Assembly (NCBI GenBank): GCA_947095535.1
Contig: OX352773.1
Location: forward strand, 126,744,830-126,808,829
Source: Poecilobothrus nobilitatus
Taxonomy: Eukaryota > Arthropoda > Insecta > Diptera > Dolichopodidae
DNA length: 64,000 nucleotides
Reading direction: 5' to 3'
In this document: positions 32,660-43,689 of the stretch, one piece after another
Numbering within the stretch: position 1 is the stretch's first letter
Layout of the letters: every line of letters begins with the position of its first letter
The notes under the pieces: generated by a model
Told to the model about the DNA's origin: nothing
What the model saw: only the letters and a program-made list of their open reading frames with translations
Database searches by the model: none
Program-made: the position numbers and the translations under genes

Positions 32660-33635
32660 TGTTGAAAATGTTTAGTGAATAAAAAAAAAAACTGAAACTG
32701 AAAAAATTAAAACTCTTAAAACATTTAATTTTTAACACTTGAGTATAACTACAAATAAAATGTTAATTTTTGGTAATAAAAAAAAAAAAATCAAATCAAA
32801 CATGTACTGATAGTGAAATTTTTTTTATAATACATCATAATTATGTTAAGTAAGCAAAACAAAAAATAAAAAAAAAAATAAAAAACAACACATATATTCT
32901 TTCTACAATGTCAAAAGAAAAAAATGTTCATTATAAATGTAAGAAAACATAATTTTTAAGCTAATAAGCAAAAAAATTTATTTTTTATAATGTAATTAAC
33001 TCATTCATATTAGATAATAATTTGAAATTTTTTTTTGTAATTCTATAAGAAAAAAAATAAAAATATAATAAAAATTTAATCCAGCCAATAAAAATATAAT
33101 AAAAATATACTCGATATATCCAGCCAATGTTGTAGTTGTTAAGACACCGGCTTTTCATACGAAAGGTCTCGGGTCGAACCCCCGCTGGGGGGATAGATTG
33201 ATAGATAAATAAAAAATAATATAGATATTTCTTATAATAAATAATTAGTAGAATATAATTAAATTAAAAATAAGTATATTTAAAATATAAATTATAATAA
33301 AAATATCATATAGTAATAGCTATATAATAAAATAATAATAAACCATAATTCTTGTATAAGATAATAGATGGCGTAGAAATAATAGAAACGTCCTTAGTCT
33401 TGTACAATAGCTAAAGCCGAGTAATCAACGGTTTAGTGAAATTAATGATTCACAAAACTCAAGTTTAGCAAATATGAATTATAAATGACTTAGTGGATGT
33501 CCTATACTCCTCATTTCATTGGCAAGGAAAAAATTAAAAATAAAATAAATTAAATTTAAAATTGTATAAACAATGTCATTAACTTATAAAATGTTTATCA
33601 CAATTACTGATAAAATATTTTTCTATAGAGGAAGG
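32660..33635 (+). other. Gypsy 3' region with tRNA-like unit; polypurine tract
   Basis: This is A/T-rich, with no env-like frame. At about 33,116-33,196 a tRNA-like unit (CCAGCCAATGTTGTAGTTG start, B box-like GGTCTCGGGTCGAACCCC) followed by a GATAGATAAATAAA tail looks like a second, short SINE related in its first bases to the one at 29,884. The stretch ends with AGAGGAAGG (33,627-33,635), a purine run touching the 3' LTR and fitting the polypurine tract that primes plus-strand synthesis. Confidence 0.6.
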
Positions 33636-34226
33636 TGTAATATACCACTCCAATTTATTATTATTTTACTTTCAATAAGTAATAAGTATAAGTAGGTTAA
33701 AGTATAATGTAACATATAATTTACATATGTTATTTTTGTTTTGTTATTTTTAAAAATTAAAAACAATAACAAGGTCATTTTTTAATTTTTGAAAGTAGAA
33801 CTAATTGCAAAGAAAAAGAGGTTATTTTGAAGATATGAAATAATAATGATCACATTGCAATTTTGAACTAAATTATTGAATGAATTTAATTCTTCTTTTT
33901 AAAAGACCTTAAATTTTTGTAAATGCTGGTTTACATTGCCAGCATGATCTATTTTTGTAAATTCTAATCTTTTGTATAAGTAGAAAATAAGTTATAAAAG
34001 TCTTTTCAATAATAGATATGAGCATTAGAAGTTAAGAAGTTGAAGTGCAAAGTTGTATTTTCGACTGCTAAAATAATAATCATGTAATAGTAGAATAATA
34101 GTGTAAAATTAGAACTAAAATAATTACGAATAAATATATAATAAAAAGCATTATTAACAATATAAACAATTTTACTTTTCATTCATAACATACTTACTTA
34201 CAAAAGAATATCTAAAAAACTTTACA
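33636..34226 (+). repeat. 3' LTR of the gypsy element
   Basis: It starts TGTAATATACCACTCC, ends AACTTTACA, and is 591 bases long. Sequence after it (34,227 onward: ATATTAATAATTTAACTATA) is Helitron-H 3' body, as in copy 1 at 7,395-7,440, fixing the boundary. Confidence 0.85.
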
Positions 34227-34455
34227 ATATTAATAATTTAACTATATTAATTAAATTATTTTAACGCAAAAAGAAAAGTCAAAAAATTTTAAATTGAACA
34301 GACGTAAATTTTTTTCGCGGAAAAAAAATCTTATAAAAAATATTAAAATAAAAAAAAAAAAAAATCTCTTATAATTTTATATTAATACTTAATTATAAAA
34401 TAAAAATTAAATAATTTAGAATATAATAAAAATAAGAAATTTATAAAAATATAAA
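34227..34455 (+). mobile_element. Helitron-H copy 5, resumed 3' scrap, then AT-rich spacer
   Basis: The first ~65 bases (TTAACTATATTAATTAAATT and AACGCAAAAAGAAAAG) match the Helitron-H 3' body. The match stops before the terminal hairpin. The rest is poly-A/T spacer leading to an ORF1 start. Confidence 0.65.
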
Positions 34456-35101
34456 ATGGATATTTGTGACGCATGCAGGAAAGGTTTAAATGTTAAATCG
34501 AAAGCTTTGAAATGCAAAGTTTGCTCGAGACAATATTACACAAATTGTGGACCAGTATCAGACGATCTTTACAAGCTGGTTAAATCTGGACATGCCGACT
34601 GGAAGTGCTCAAATTTTCCCTCTAAACTAAACGAATCAATTATTACGGTTGATACTATTGAAGGGAAATTAACTGCGGTAGAAATAAATTTCAGTGAATT
34701 TGGAAAAGAAACAACACAACTGAATAAAATTTCTACACACGACTTTTCTAAATGGTGATGGAAATTCATAAATCTCAAAAATATATATGTACACAAATTG
34801 ATCACGTCATTAACCTCTACAAAAATGTTCAAAAAGAAAATCAAATTTAAAAAAAAAAGTCGAACTAATGGAAAATAGCTCGAGTATTATGGAAAACAAA
34901 GTAAAACATCTGGAAGCGTTATTAGATAAGTCAAATCATTTAAATAATGGAAAAAATATAGTATTAGCTGGATTATCAAGGCAGACAAAAGTTGACAAAA
35001 ATTTAATTCTTGATATTGTAAGTAAAATCAATGCGAACATCACTTCAAAGGATATTAATAAAGTGTCGGCTATAAATAAACGGTCCAAAGAAGACCGTTA
35101 A
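34456..35101 (+). pseudogene. LINE ORF1 fragment, degenerate PHD-like finger and coiled coil
   Basis: The first frame (34,456-34,758) starts MDICDACRKGL with C4 and C7, then CKVCSRQYYTNCG (C20, C23, C31) and WKCSNF. A PHD finger would have histidine near residue 28 and a final cysteine after the WKC; here they are Y and F, so zinc binding is probably impaired. The next frame (34,868-35,101) holds a coiled coil (KVKHLEALLDKSNHL) and the start of an RRM-like fold (NIVLAGLSRQTKVD). A frameshift lies between. It is joined at about 35,165 to a LINE-A RT mid-section, so either a large deletion or a chimera. Confidence 0.7.
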
Positions 35102-35164
35102 AACAACTTTTTACCGAGCAGCTAAATCTCACAGAGACTAACAATCAAGAAATTTATAAATAGA

Positions 35165-36600
35165 ACGCTTCTGAAATACCTACATAACAAAGGATTAATT
35201 CATGATCATCAATATGTGTTTCGAACCCATCGGTCAACAGGTGATCTCATGACATGCCTCTGCGAAAGGCTCAACATCAGCCATCATTCAGGAGAGTCCG
35301 ATGTTGTCGCTTTGGATATTTCTAAAGCTTTTGACCGAGTTTGGCATGATGCTTTAATTGCTAAATGCAAAGTAATGGTCCTCTGTGGTGTATTTGTAAA
35401 ATGGATTGGAGATTTTCTTTCGGATCGTTCGATTCGTGTACTGGTCGATGGTTATTCTTCAGACCAATTTAAAATTAATGCTGGTGTCCTTTAAGGATCT
35501 GTTCTCTCTCCGACACTTTTCCTAATATTTATTATCGATCTTTTAAGTATAACCTCCAATCCATGATCCATCTTTGCTTCTTATGAAGACAACGACAGTA
35601 AATATTCTGCTTCGCTTGAGCTAAATCTCGACTTGGACAAAATTTCTAATTGGGGCAAAATCAACAGAGTCGAAGAAAAACTCAGAAAAACTCAGTGCTG
35701 TTTAGTCTCTCGGAAAAGAAACACTTTAACTTTTCAAGGGGAAGTTTTGCAGCATGCGGGTGAGCTCAACATCTTGGGCATGGAGCTAAATCAAAAATTA
35801 AGTTGGTCCAATCATATTTTTGGTATAGCTAAAGATGCATCTAGGTGTATGGGTTTCTTGTATCGTTGTAAAGCCTTCTTTTCATCTTCTGATCTCCTAA
35901 ATATCTATAAAACATATATAAGACCAATGATGGAGTACAATGCACATATTTGGGTAGGAGTCTCCAAAACGGAATTGGGATTTCTCGATAAAGTGCAAAA
36001 CAGAGCAATTCGTCTAATAAATGATCCCAATGTCACCTCTACGCTCTCTCCACTCGGTCTACGGCGCCTAACAGGAACACTTCCTCTGTTTTATAGATAC
36101 CTTATAGGGTTGGGTTCTTGCTCTAACGAGATTAAAAGTTTGATGCCGCCTCGCAAAGTATTCCAAAGAGAAACAATGAGAGCCTCTGCTGCCCATCCCT
36201 ATGTAGTTCAAATTCCCAGATGGCATAATTCGGCTTATGGAAATTCGTTTGTAATACGAACATCGCGAATGTGGAACCATCTTCCACCTCATGTGTTCCC
36301 CAGAATTGGTGATGATTATACTTACAATGTGCAAAGATTCAAGGTGAATATTAACAACTTTATTCACAATATGCCTGCCAATTTGAAATCTATTTTCATT
36401 CCTTAACTCAACTTCCTATGATCAGGCAGTACAGTAGTACTAAAGGTCGTATCCTATTGTTTGGTCAAAAAAGGGAGGTGGTGTTTAGTGGGTTAAAGTC
36501 CCACACACTCATAGAGGAATCGTGCTCGTTTTCACTCCTCTATACTCCACTCCTCTGTCTTTCGATGATTCCCACTTACCCTCGCAAAAAAAAAAAAAGA
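35165..36600 (+). pseudogene. LINE-A copy 4, RT middle to 3' end
   Basis: The frame 35,216-35,494 gives RTHRSTGDLMTC and the catalytic block VVALDISKAFDRVWHDAL; a stop then replaces the GVPQGS glutamine region (GVL, stop, GS). The FADD box is deleted: the sequence goes from SNP directly to SIFASYEDN near 35,565. The frame 35,633-36,406 (257 codons) is the complete post-RT region, from ISNWGKINRVE to the conserved end MWNHLPPHVF and NMPANLKSIFIP. It is the best view of the LINE-A C-terminus. The 3' UTR runs to an A-rich tail at 36,583-36,615. Confidence 0.85.
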
Positions 36601-38970
36601 AAAAAAAAACAATACATATTTATAAAAATAATTTAAATATTATATACCGTAATATTCAAAGTTTACGTTATAAATTGTCTGAAGTTGAAGTTTTAATTGA
36701 AGATATTATCCGTGATGTGCATGTTATAGTTTTAACAGAAATTTGGTTACATGTCTCCGAAAATGAGTTTTTTAACATTCCTGGATTCACTTCTTATTTC
36801 GCTAATAGTCTTAATGCATATTTACGTTAAAGACGAAATTAACAGTAATATAGTTTTTAGCTAGGAGTTTGAAAATAGCAATATAATAGGTGAAAAACTT
36901 TTAAAGGAATTAATATAAGTAATAGGAATATATAGGTCACATGAGACACGTATCTCGGATTTCATAACTAAGGTCGATGAAATAACTTACTAATATAAAA
37001 GATCGGTAATAGTAGGTGATTTTAATATTAATCGGCTAAATAGAGATAGTTGAGAAACAAGGTCATATGTTAATACACTACTTAGCAACGGTTTTGTAGT
37101 TTACAATAATATTTTAGAAAAATACGCTACTAGATTCGGATCACAGAGTAAAACAGTTATAGACCACCTAATAACTGACATAATTGAAAAAAAAAAATCA
37201 TTTACATGTCTTAGATACTTGTCCGTCCGATCAAAAATGTTTTTTGTTAGTAAACCCACTAAACTAAAATACTAGAATATAAAACAGTTCTAAACTATAA
37301 TAAAATAGCGAATGAAAGCATCTGGTCAAACCTTAACTACTATTCGAATTTTGATGATTTTGTAAACGATCTTAGCTCGGTAATCAAAAACAACACTGAA
37401 AATGTATTAATTAGAAATACAAAACGAAAAAGTGAATGGAACACGGTTGAAATTCTTAATAACATTAAAATTAGAAATTTCTTTCTTCAAATACAAAAAA
37501 GAATACCCAAATAACGATAATATCAATCATTTATCGATTAGAGACAAGTAAAAAAGCTAATACAAGAGACAAAAACCAATACTGCTCGGATAAAATTACA
37601 GGAAATATAGATAACAAAAAACTTTGGGAATTATATAAAGAGTTAATTTTCAACACAGATAAAAACGGTGAAAATAAAAATCAGTTAAAAACTCTTCATT
37701 ACAACAATAAAAGACTAGAAAATCCATTTGATATCTCTGAGAAAATGAATAATTATTTTGTTAATGCCACTCAAGAAATACAAATTTCGAATAATGTTAT
37801 TGATCAAAATTTTATGAATCAATTTGGGCAATCAATAATTTCTAATTTCCAATTAACAATAACTAACACAGATCAGATTTAACACAAGTCAGTGCAGCGA
37901 TAAAGGGTTTAAATTCTAGCACTGCAACAGGATATGAAGGTATTTCAACTAAATTTATTAAAAGGTTTGCAGAATACCTTATTCCCATCTTGGTAAAATT
38001 CATTAACAATACATTCCAATCGGGTACTTTTCCTCTCTCACTGAAAACAGCTATTGTAACTCCAATTTTTAAAAAAGGGGATAAAACTGATTGCTCCAAT
38101 TATCGTCCGATTTCCATATTACCAGCTTTCTCGAAAATATTTTAAATTATAATTAAAAGTAGGCTAAATTATTTTATAAATTCTAATGGTATTTTAAGCG
38201 AAGACCAGTTTGGTTTTGATGTCGATGTTGGATGCAATAAAAAATGGTTAGAAAAACATCACCTTAGTTTGAATGTGCAAAAAACCAAAATTTTAGTTTT
38301 TTAAAAAAATGCTCTAAACCCAGCGACCAGGTTTACCTACAACAATAATGTTATTGAAGTAGTTAAAAAGTTCAACTACCTAGGCTTAATTCTAGATAGT
38401 AAAGGAATCTGGAACTACCATATTGAGCACATAATAAAAAATATTGCTCCATATATTTTCATTTTACGTAGGCTAAGAAATTTTCTTTCAAATAAAGCAT
38501 TATTCACTATATATTCATCATTTATAAAGTCATACATCACTTAACTAAATCCAATTAATAAGCTTAAGGTCCTTAACAAAAATGTATCAAAATAATCTAT
38601 AGATATCCAAATCAATATATAATCTATAGATTATCAATCAATATCCTTCAAACTTACTATACTCTACTCAATATATTAGCCTTATGAATATTTGTAAATA
38701 CGAATTATATATCCTAGCTTTCAAAACAGTAAACAACAAAATTAAGCATAACTTTATATTACGTAGAAGTATTGATATTCATAATTATAATATCCGCAAC
38801 AAAAACAATTTCTACTTAACACTATTTCGCACAAACAACCAGAAAAATAATTGTCTATATAACTGCTTAAAAGTGTACAATGAACTCCCTGAAATCTTAA
38901 AACTAATAGATAATTTAGTAATCTTCAAAAATAGAATTAAAACATATGTATTAAACAATTTTCAATAAAT
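36601..38970 (+). pseudogene. LINE-B copy 3, decayed ORF2
   Basis: The endonuclease start is open at 36,636-36,830 (NIQSLRYKLSEVEVLIEDI, then LTEIWLHVSENEFFNIPGF, with the catalytic N and E). GDFNINRLNRDS lies near 37,016, linker and RT fingers at 37,740-38,150 (INNTFQSGTFP, then TPIFKKGDKTDCSNYRPISI). The palm with both catalytic boxes is deleted: GFD near 38,215 is joined to a post-FADD segment (KKWLEKHHLSLNVQKTK). The C-terminus 38,684-38,968 is open for 94 codons and ends at its own stop, followed at once by HINE-1 copy A. Confidence 0.85.
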
Positions 38971-40976
38971 AACAAGTAAATGTAACAGTAAGTCGATGCA
39001 ACCGACTTATTAATATCCTACACCTGAATAATTCGAATTAAATTAAAAATCCATAAGTTTTTTTGGCAGCTGCTTTCACTTCTTCCCTTTTCTGTTTTAT
39101 TCAACTCGAATTTCAGGAACGTAAAAGAAGCATCCGCTTGGGATATGCTTGAAACCTTTGTAAAAAATTTTAAGTTTCTATCTTTATTAATTTCGAAGAT
39201 CGTTAGTCCTTGGGAGGTGTGTGTCAGGTACCCGAATTGCCACTCCAATTCATCGAATCCATCTCAGAAACATAAAGAAAACATGCCAGAACATCATTGT
39301 ACTAAATTTAAAGGTTCTACTTTTGTTGGTTTTGGAGATATGCTCGTTGCTCTTGTGCCCGTCTGGAAGTTTCCAAAATACGAACCCATGAACCAAACCC
39401 TCTCACATTTCAGAGACTTAAATAAAACATGAAAGAACACCACTCTGCCAAATTTAAAGGTTATATCTTAGTTGGTTTTGGAGATAATCTCGTTTGCTCT
39501 GGGGCTCGTTCGTAAACTTCCAAAATCCGAACCCATGGACAAATCCTCTCAAATTTCAGAGACCTAAATCAAACATGAAAGAACACCATTCTGCCAAATT
39601 TAAAGGTTATACTTTGTTGTTTTTGGAGATAATCTCATTTGTTCTGGGGCTCGTTCAGAAGCTTCCAAAATCCAAACCCATGGACCAAATCCTCTTAAAT
39701 TTCAGAGACATAAATCGAATGGGAAGGAACATCATTGTAAAAAATTTAAAGGTTCTATCTTTGTTGGTTTTGGAGATAATCTCGTTTGCTCTGGGGCTCG
39801 TTCGGAAGCTTCCAATATACGAATCCATGGTTCAAATTCTTTCAAATGTCAGTTTCCAATTTTATAGAAAAGGAAACATAACAGCACACTCTCGTACTAA
39901 AAATAAAGGTTCTATCTTTGTTGGTTGTGGAGATATACTCGTTTGCTCTGGGGCTCGTTCGGAAGCTTCCAAAATCCAAACCCATGGACCAAATCCTCTC
40001 AAATTTCAGAGACATAAATCGAACGGGAAGGAACATCATTGTACAAAATTTAAAGGTTCTATATTTGTTGATTTCGGAGATAATCTCGTTTGCTCTGGGG
40101 CTCGTTCGGAAGCTTCCAAAATCCAAACCCATGGACCAAGTCCTCTCAAATTTCAGAGACCTAAATCAAACATGAAAGAACACCATTCTGCCAAATTTAA
40201 AGGTTATATCTTTGTTGTTTTTGGAGATAATCTCATTTGTTCTGGGGCTCGTTCGGAAGCTTCCAAAATCCAAACCCATGGACCAAATCCTCTTAAATTT
40301 CAGAGACATAAATCGAATGGGAGGGAACATCATTGTAAAAATTTAAAGGTTCTATCTTTGTTGGTTTTGGAGATAATCTCGTTTGCTCTGGGGCTCTTTC
40401 GGAAGCTTCCAATATACGAATCCATGGTTCAAATTCTTTCAAATGTCAGTTTCCAATTTTATAGAAAAGGAAACATAACAGCACACTCTCGTACTAAAAA
40501 TAAAGGTTCTATCTTTGTTGGTTGTGGAGATATACTCGTTTGCTCTGGGGCTCGTTCGAAAGCTTCCAAAATCCAAACCCATGGACCAAGTTTTCTCAAA
40601 TTTCAGAGACATAAATCGAACGGGAAGGAACATCATTGTACAAAATTTAAAGGTTCTATCTTTCTTGGTTTTGGAGATAATCTCGTTTGCTCCGGAATCA
40701 TTCGGAAGTTTCCAGAATCCGAACCCATGGGCCGATTTTGTCCAAATTCGAACTTAGCTTTCCTTTCGTGATTAGTAACCTACTACATAAATTTCATCAA
40801 GATAGCTTTATTAGTTTTTGAGTTATCGTGCGAACGGACATCGTTAAATCGACTCAGGAGGTGATCCTGATTCAGAATATATATACATGTCCATATCTAA
40901 CTCGCTTCCTTTTGGTGGTTACAAACATCATACCAAAGTTAATATACCCTATACTTTAGGTGTAGGGTATAATAAG
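38971..40976 (+). mobile_element. HINE-1 copy A (DINE-TR1-like rolling-circle element)
   Basis: The 5' end begins AACAAGTAAATGTAACAG and has a hairpin TAAGTCG/CGACTTA (38,989-39,009), then a TACCCTACACCT-like subterminal motif (here ATCCTACACCT). A 5' unique block is followed by about nine tandem units (39,480-40,770), then a 3' core with TCATCAAGATAGC and GTGCGAACGGACATCG. The 3' end has a hairpin TATACCCTA/TAGGGTATA (40,943-40,972) that includes AGGTGTAGGGTA, the inverted partner of the 5' motif. This layout with ~150 bp central repeats matches the published DINE-TR1 structure of flies. It inserts just after LINE-B copy 3 and encodes no protein. Confidence 0.7.
39480..40770 (+). repeat. HINE-1 central tandem array with a 597 bp higher-order repeat
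   Basis: The landmark GGAGATA falls at 39,480, 39,625, 39,772, 39,929, 40,076, 40,223, 40,369, 40,526 and 40,673 (spacings 145, 147, 157, 147, 147, 146, 157, 147). The 157 base variant (with CATAACAGCACACTCTCGT) recurs exactly 597 bases later, so four units are repeated as a block. Every unit has GGGGCTCGTTCGGAAGCTTC, ACCCATGGACCAA and CATCATTGTACAAAATTTAA-like cores. A 425-codon stop-free frame crosses the array but merely translates the repeat. Confidence 0.9.
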
Positions 40977-41156
40977 TATGTATATGTATGTACTCTGAAT
41001 GAAAAGAAAAAGAATATAATATAAAATTTAAAAATTTAAAATATTTGAATAAGTAAATAAAATAACAAGTAAAAAAAATAATTTTTAAAATACATATGCT
41101 TTTATCAAAACCGAATATACCGAATTCGCTCCCTAAAAAGTAGAAAATAAAATTGA

Positions 41157-41397
41157 TTGCAAAACTTTTGCTTTTTGGACTGTTATAATATAAAAGTGAG
41201 TTGCTAGTGCAAGCATTGTGGACTATTATAATATAAAAGTAAATTGCTGGAATAAGGTTAAATAAAAATCTGCGAAATTTGAGGTTCGTGTTTCTTTTTT
41301 ATTCCAGCAATTTACTTTTATATTATAACAGTATAAAATGCTTGCACTAGCAACTCACTTTTATATTATAACAGTCCAAAAAGCTAAAGTTTTGCAA
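41157..41397. repeat. Long inverted repeat (hairpin), arms ~98 bp
   Basis: Bases 41,157-41,255 pair with 41,300-41,396 almost without mismatch (TTGCAAAACTTTTGC against its reverse complement GCTAAAGTTTTGCAA; TTGCTGGAATAA against TTATTCCAGCAA), leaving a loop of about 44 bases. Within each arm the motif TTATAATATAAAAGT is present twice. No open frame is present. It could be a palindromic MITE or fold-back element, or the template for a long hairpin RNA. Confidence 0.8.
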
Positions 41398-41599
41398 AAA
41401 TTTTGTTTGTAAATCATAATGCGTAATGCGCAAAAGCATAATTTTGTAATGATCTTTACTTTTCATATTCTTTACTATATACATACATACAAAAATATAT
41501 TATGTATGTATGTAGTTTGAATTTGGCAATTGGAATTATTTTGAATGAAATTTTATATGTATATCTATATACACAATCGACATAATAAATGTTCCTAAA

Positions 41600-42380
41600 T
41601 AAAACACATAAAACATTAATTTTTAACGCCATGCATATTCAATATACAATAAAGAATGTTGACAACAAATATTCTGATTTAAATCCTAAACAAATGTTTT
41701 AAAACAAAATAATTTAGCAACATAAAAATATTGTACCTATATACTTTGTGTTTTGTTAAATTCTAATACAAAATACATATGCACATCAAGATTGATTGAA
41801 CTAAATTATTATAGGAGGAAAGATCAAATAATATGTGTATATTATACATAAAATTTTATTAAAAAAATGTTGATGAATACAGTTAACAAAAAACAAAAAA
41901 TGTACGTACACGAATTGGATTCGAACCAAATTACTCTTACTTTCAAAACCTGTACACTCTCCTTAACTCGCAACAACACTTAAATATTTTATGAACATAT
42001 TACGAACATAAAATCTTAATTTTTAACCATGCATATTCAATATGCATTAAAGAATGTTGACAGCAAATATTTTGATTTAAATACTAAACAAATGTTGTAA
42101 ACAAAATAATTAGCAACATACATAAAAATATACTATTATAGGAGAAAAGATCAAAAATATATTGCGTGTGTATTGTATGCATGAATTTAGGAGATAAAAA
42201 TTTAAGTTTCAAATTCATATATACAAAATATATATATATTTTATTCAAAAAATGTTGATGAATAGGTAGTTAAAAAAAAAAAGTTGCATGTGAACTGTAC
42301 TCGAACAACATGACCCCCACTTTGGAAACCTGTACACTTTCCTCTGCACCATACAACACTTACAAATGTTGCTAACAAAT
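41600..42380 (-). repeat. Tandem duplication (~390 bp) with tRNA-like units
   Basis: Segment 41,612-41,985 repeats at 42,008-42,370 (shared CATGCATATTCAATAT, AAAGAATGTTGACA, AAAATGTTGATGAATA). Read on the minus strand each copy has a tRNA-like promoter pair. In the first, the B box is a perfect GGTTCGAATCC (41,921-41,931) with a weaker A box. In the second, the A box TGGTGCAGAGG is good (near 42,345) and the B box weaker (TGTTCGAGTAC). Likely a duplicated SINE head or tRNA relic; cloverleaf pairing is poor, so neither is a working tRNA. Confidence 0.5.
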
Positions 42381-42410
42381 TACGAAGATAATAAAAAGCG
42401 TGACAGAATG

Positions 42411-42541
42411 ACAAATAAATAAATAAATAAATAAATAAATAAACCGACAGCGACGAGTTAATATAAAAGCATATAAAATAAATAAATAAACCGACAGCGA
42501 CGAGTTAATATAAAAGCATATAAAATAAAGAAGCCATATTA
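42411..42541 (+). repeat. (AAAT)n run and a two-copy ~60 bp repeat
   Basis: An (AAAT)n run at about 42,411-42,443 is followed by ACCGACAGCGACGAGTTAAT-containing units at 42,443 and 42,491, the second a near-perfect copy. The run may be the tail of a SINE or LINE. Confidence 0.7.
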
Positions 42542-42854
42542 TAAATAACTTTTGAATATGTAAAATAATAAGATGTCAAAAAGATGTAAATAAATTGTAA
42601 TTAGGTTAATATATATTCTCATTATATCTATATTAATTATTTCGGATTAAATAATATCTAATATTAAATATTAACATATTAATGTATATTTCAAAAATTG
42701 TAAATTTCAAAAAATGAAGGAAAAAATATACGTTTGTAAATTATGAGACCATAAAGGCTAGTGTCTAATAAACAAATTATTGTAATACCGAATAAAATAA
42801 TATTTTGTAAATAATATAAATTATAAAATTATTAATAAAGAGAAAAAAAAAAGT
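42542..42854. other. AT-rich spacer, nothing recognised
   Basis: This stretch is rich in A/T with scattered ATATTAATAT words. I see no coding frame, promoter pair or repeat terminus in it. Confidence 0.5.
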
Positions 42855-43430
42855 TAATAATTTTTCTTTCATAAAGCCAACAAAATACTCTGGACAACGC
42901 CGGGTACTCTGCTATTTTAATATATATAGGGAAGGAATTCTGTTTGTTTGTTTGTTTATGCCGGATTCACGTGAAAGCCACCAGTCCGATTACCACCAAA
43001 TTTTACAGTAACATTTGTACGAGCCTGGAAGGAGTTATAAGCTATATCGCGTTTCGGTTCATTAACCCTTTGCGCTATGAAAGCCTTTTAAATATTTTTG
43101 GTTTTTTCGTTGTCCTGCTTAAATCAATTGACCGATTGAGTTGAAAATTTGCACAAATGTTCTTTTTAGCTTTAGGAGTGTACCGAAGTGTACCGAAGAA
43201 ATTTGGATGCTTTATATTAACCGACTTCGATCCAGCGGACATTGAAAATATTTTTTTGTTAGCGAATTATGTCCAATTTTGTATGGTGGTTTTATGAACT
43301 GAAAAAAAGCATGAGACAAACTTTTACAAAGTTCCTGTAACCCGTTTATGCACGAGAGCTGAACGAAGTTCATTAAAGTTTTTTCTTGTCCTGCTTAAAC
43401 GGTTTGTTTAAATTCTTATTATTTAATAAG
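42855..43430 (+). mobile_element. Helitron-H 3' end joined to Helitron-H copy 6 5' end
   Basis: CATAAAGCCAACAAAATACT and the hairpin CTCTGGACAACGCCGGG (42,886-42,906) mark the 3' end of one copy, which ends near CTAT at 42,912. The next copy starts about ten bases on, with (GTTT)n at 42,940-42,955 and the 5' block ACGTGAAAGCCACCAGTCCG. It runs into the first central unit and stops near 43,430 at a GGTTTGTTTAAA junction. Confidence 0.7.
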
Positions 43431-43640
43431 AATAAGTTTATTTAAGAATTTAATTAATTTCTTATATTAATTAAATTCAATAAAAAAAATTAAAATCGGA
43501 ATTCGTAACTTATTTATTTGGAATAAAAAAAAAGTATATATAAGTATTTAAGTATATAAGTATTTGAATTTAACTTTAAATTAAAATTGTATCGCCCTGC
43601 AATTTAACTGAACTTATTACTCCTTTAATTAATAAAATTA
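43431..43640. other. AT-rich spacer with nested palindromes
   Basis: ATTCTTATTATTTAATAAGAAT (43,411-43,435) and a following TTTAAGAATTTAATTAATTT segment are self-complementary A/T palindromes. No gene is seen. Confidence 0.45.
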
Positions 43641-43689
43641 AAGAAAAAAAAAAAAAATTACAAATGTTTAATATCTACTTGTTTAAATG

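Larger units (their letters stand above)
27590..34226 (+). mobile_element. Complete but defective Ty3/gypsy element
   Basis: Structure in order: 5' LTR (27,590-28,148), PBS-like site, leader, small ORF, gag remnant, pol remnant in the order protease region, RT, RNase H, integrase (Ty3/gypsy order), 3' region, polypurine tract and 3' LTR (33,636-34,226). ATAT flanks it on both sides (27,586-27,589 and 34,227-34,230), a plausible 4 bp target duplication. The host site is Helitron-H copy 5. Nucleocapsid, protease active site and RT catalytic box are deleted, and no env is seen. A SINE sits in pol and a tRNA-like unit in the 3' region. Confidence 0.85.

Noticed and set aside
33116..33196. Possible working tRNA gene
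   Set aside because: Box A and box B-like words exist, but acceptor and D-arm pairing is poor and a SINE-like tail follows; it fits a tRNA-derived repeat inside the gypsy 3' region.
39480..40770. CRISPR-like array of ~147 bp periodic sequence
   Set aside because: Units are contiguous and similar over their whole length, with no unique spacers, in a eukaryotic context; it is a transposon central tandem repeat.
41905..41990. Minus-strand tRNA gene suggested by a perfect B box
   Set aside because: The cloverleaf cannot be completed convincingly and the unit is duplicated with decay at 42,285-42,370.
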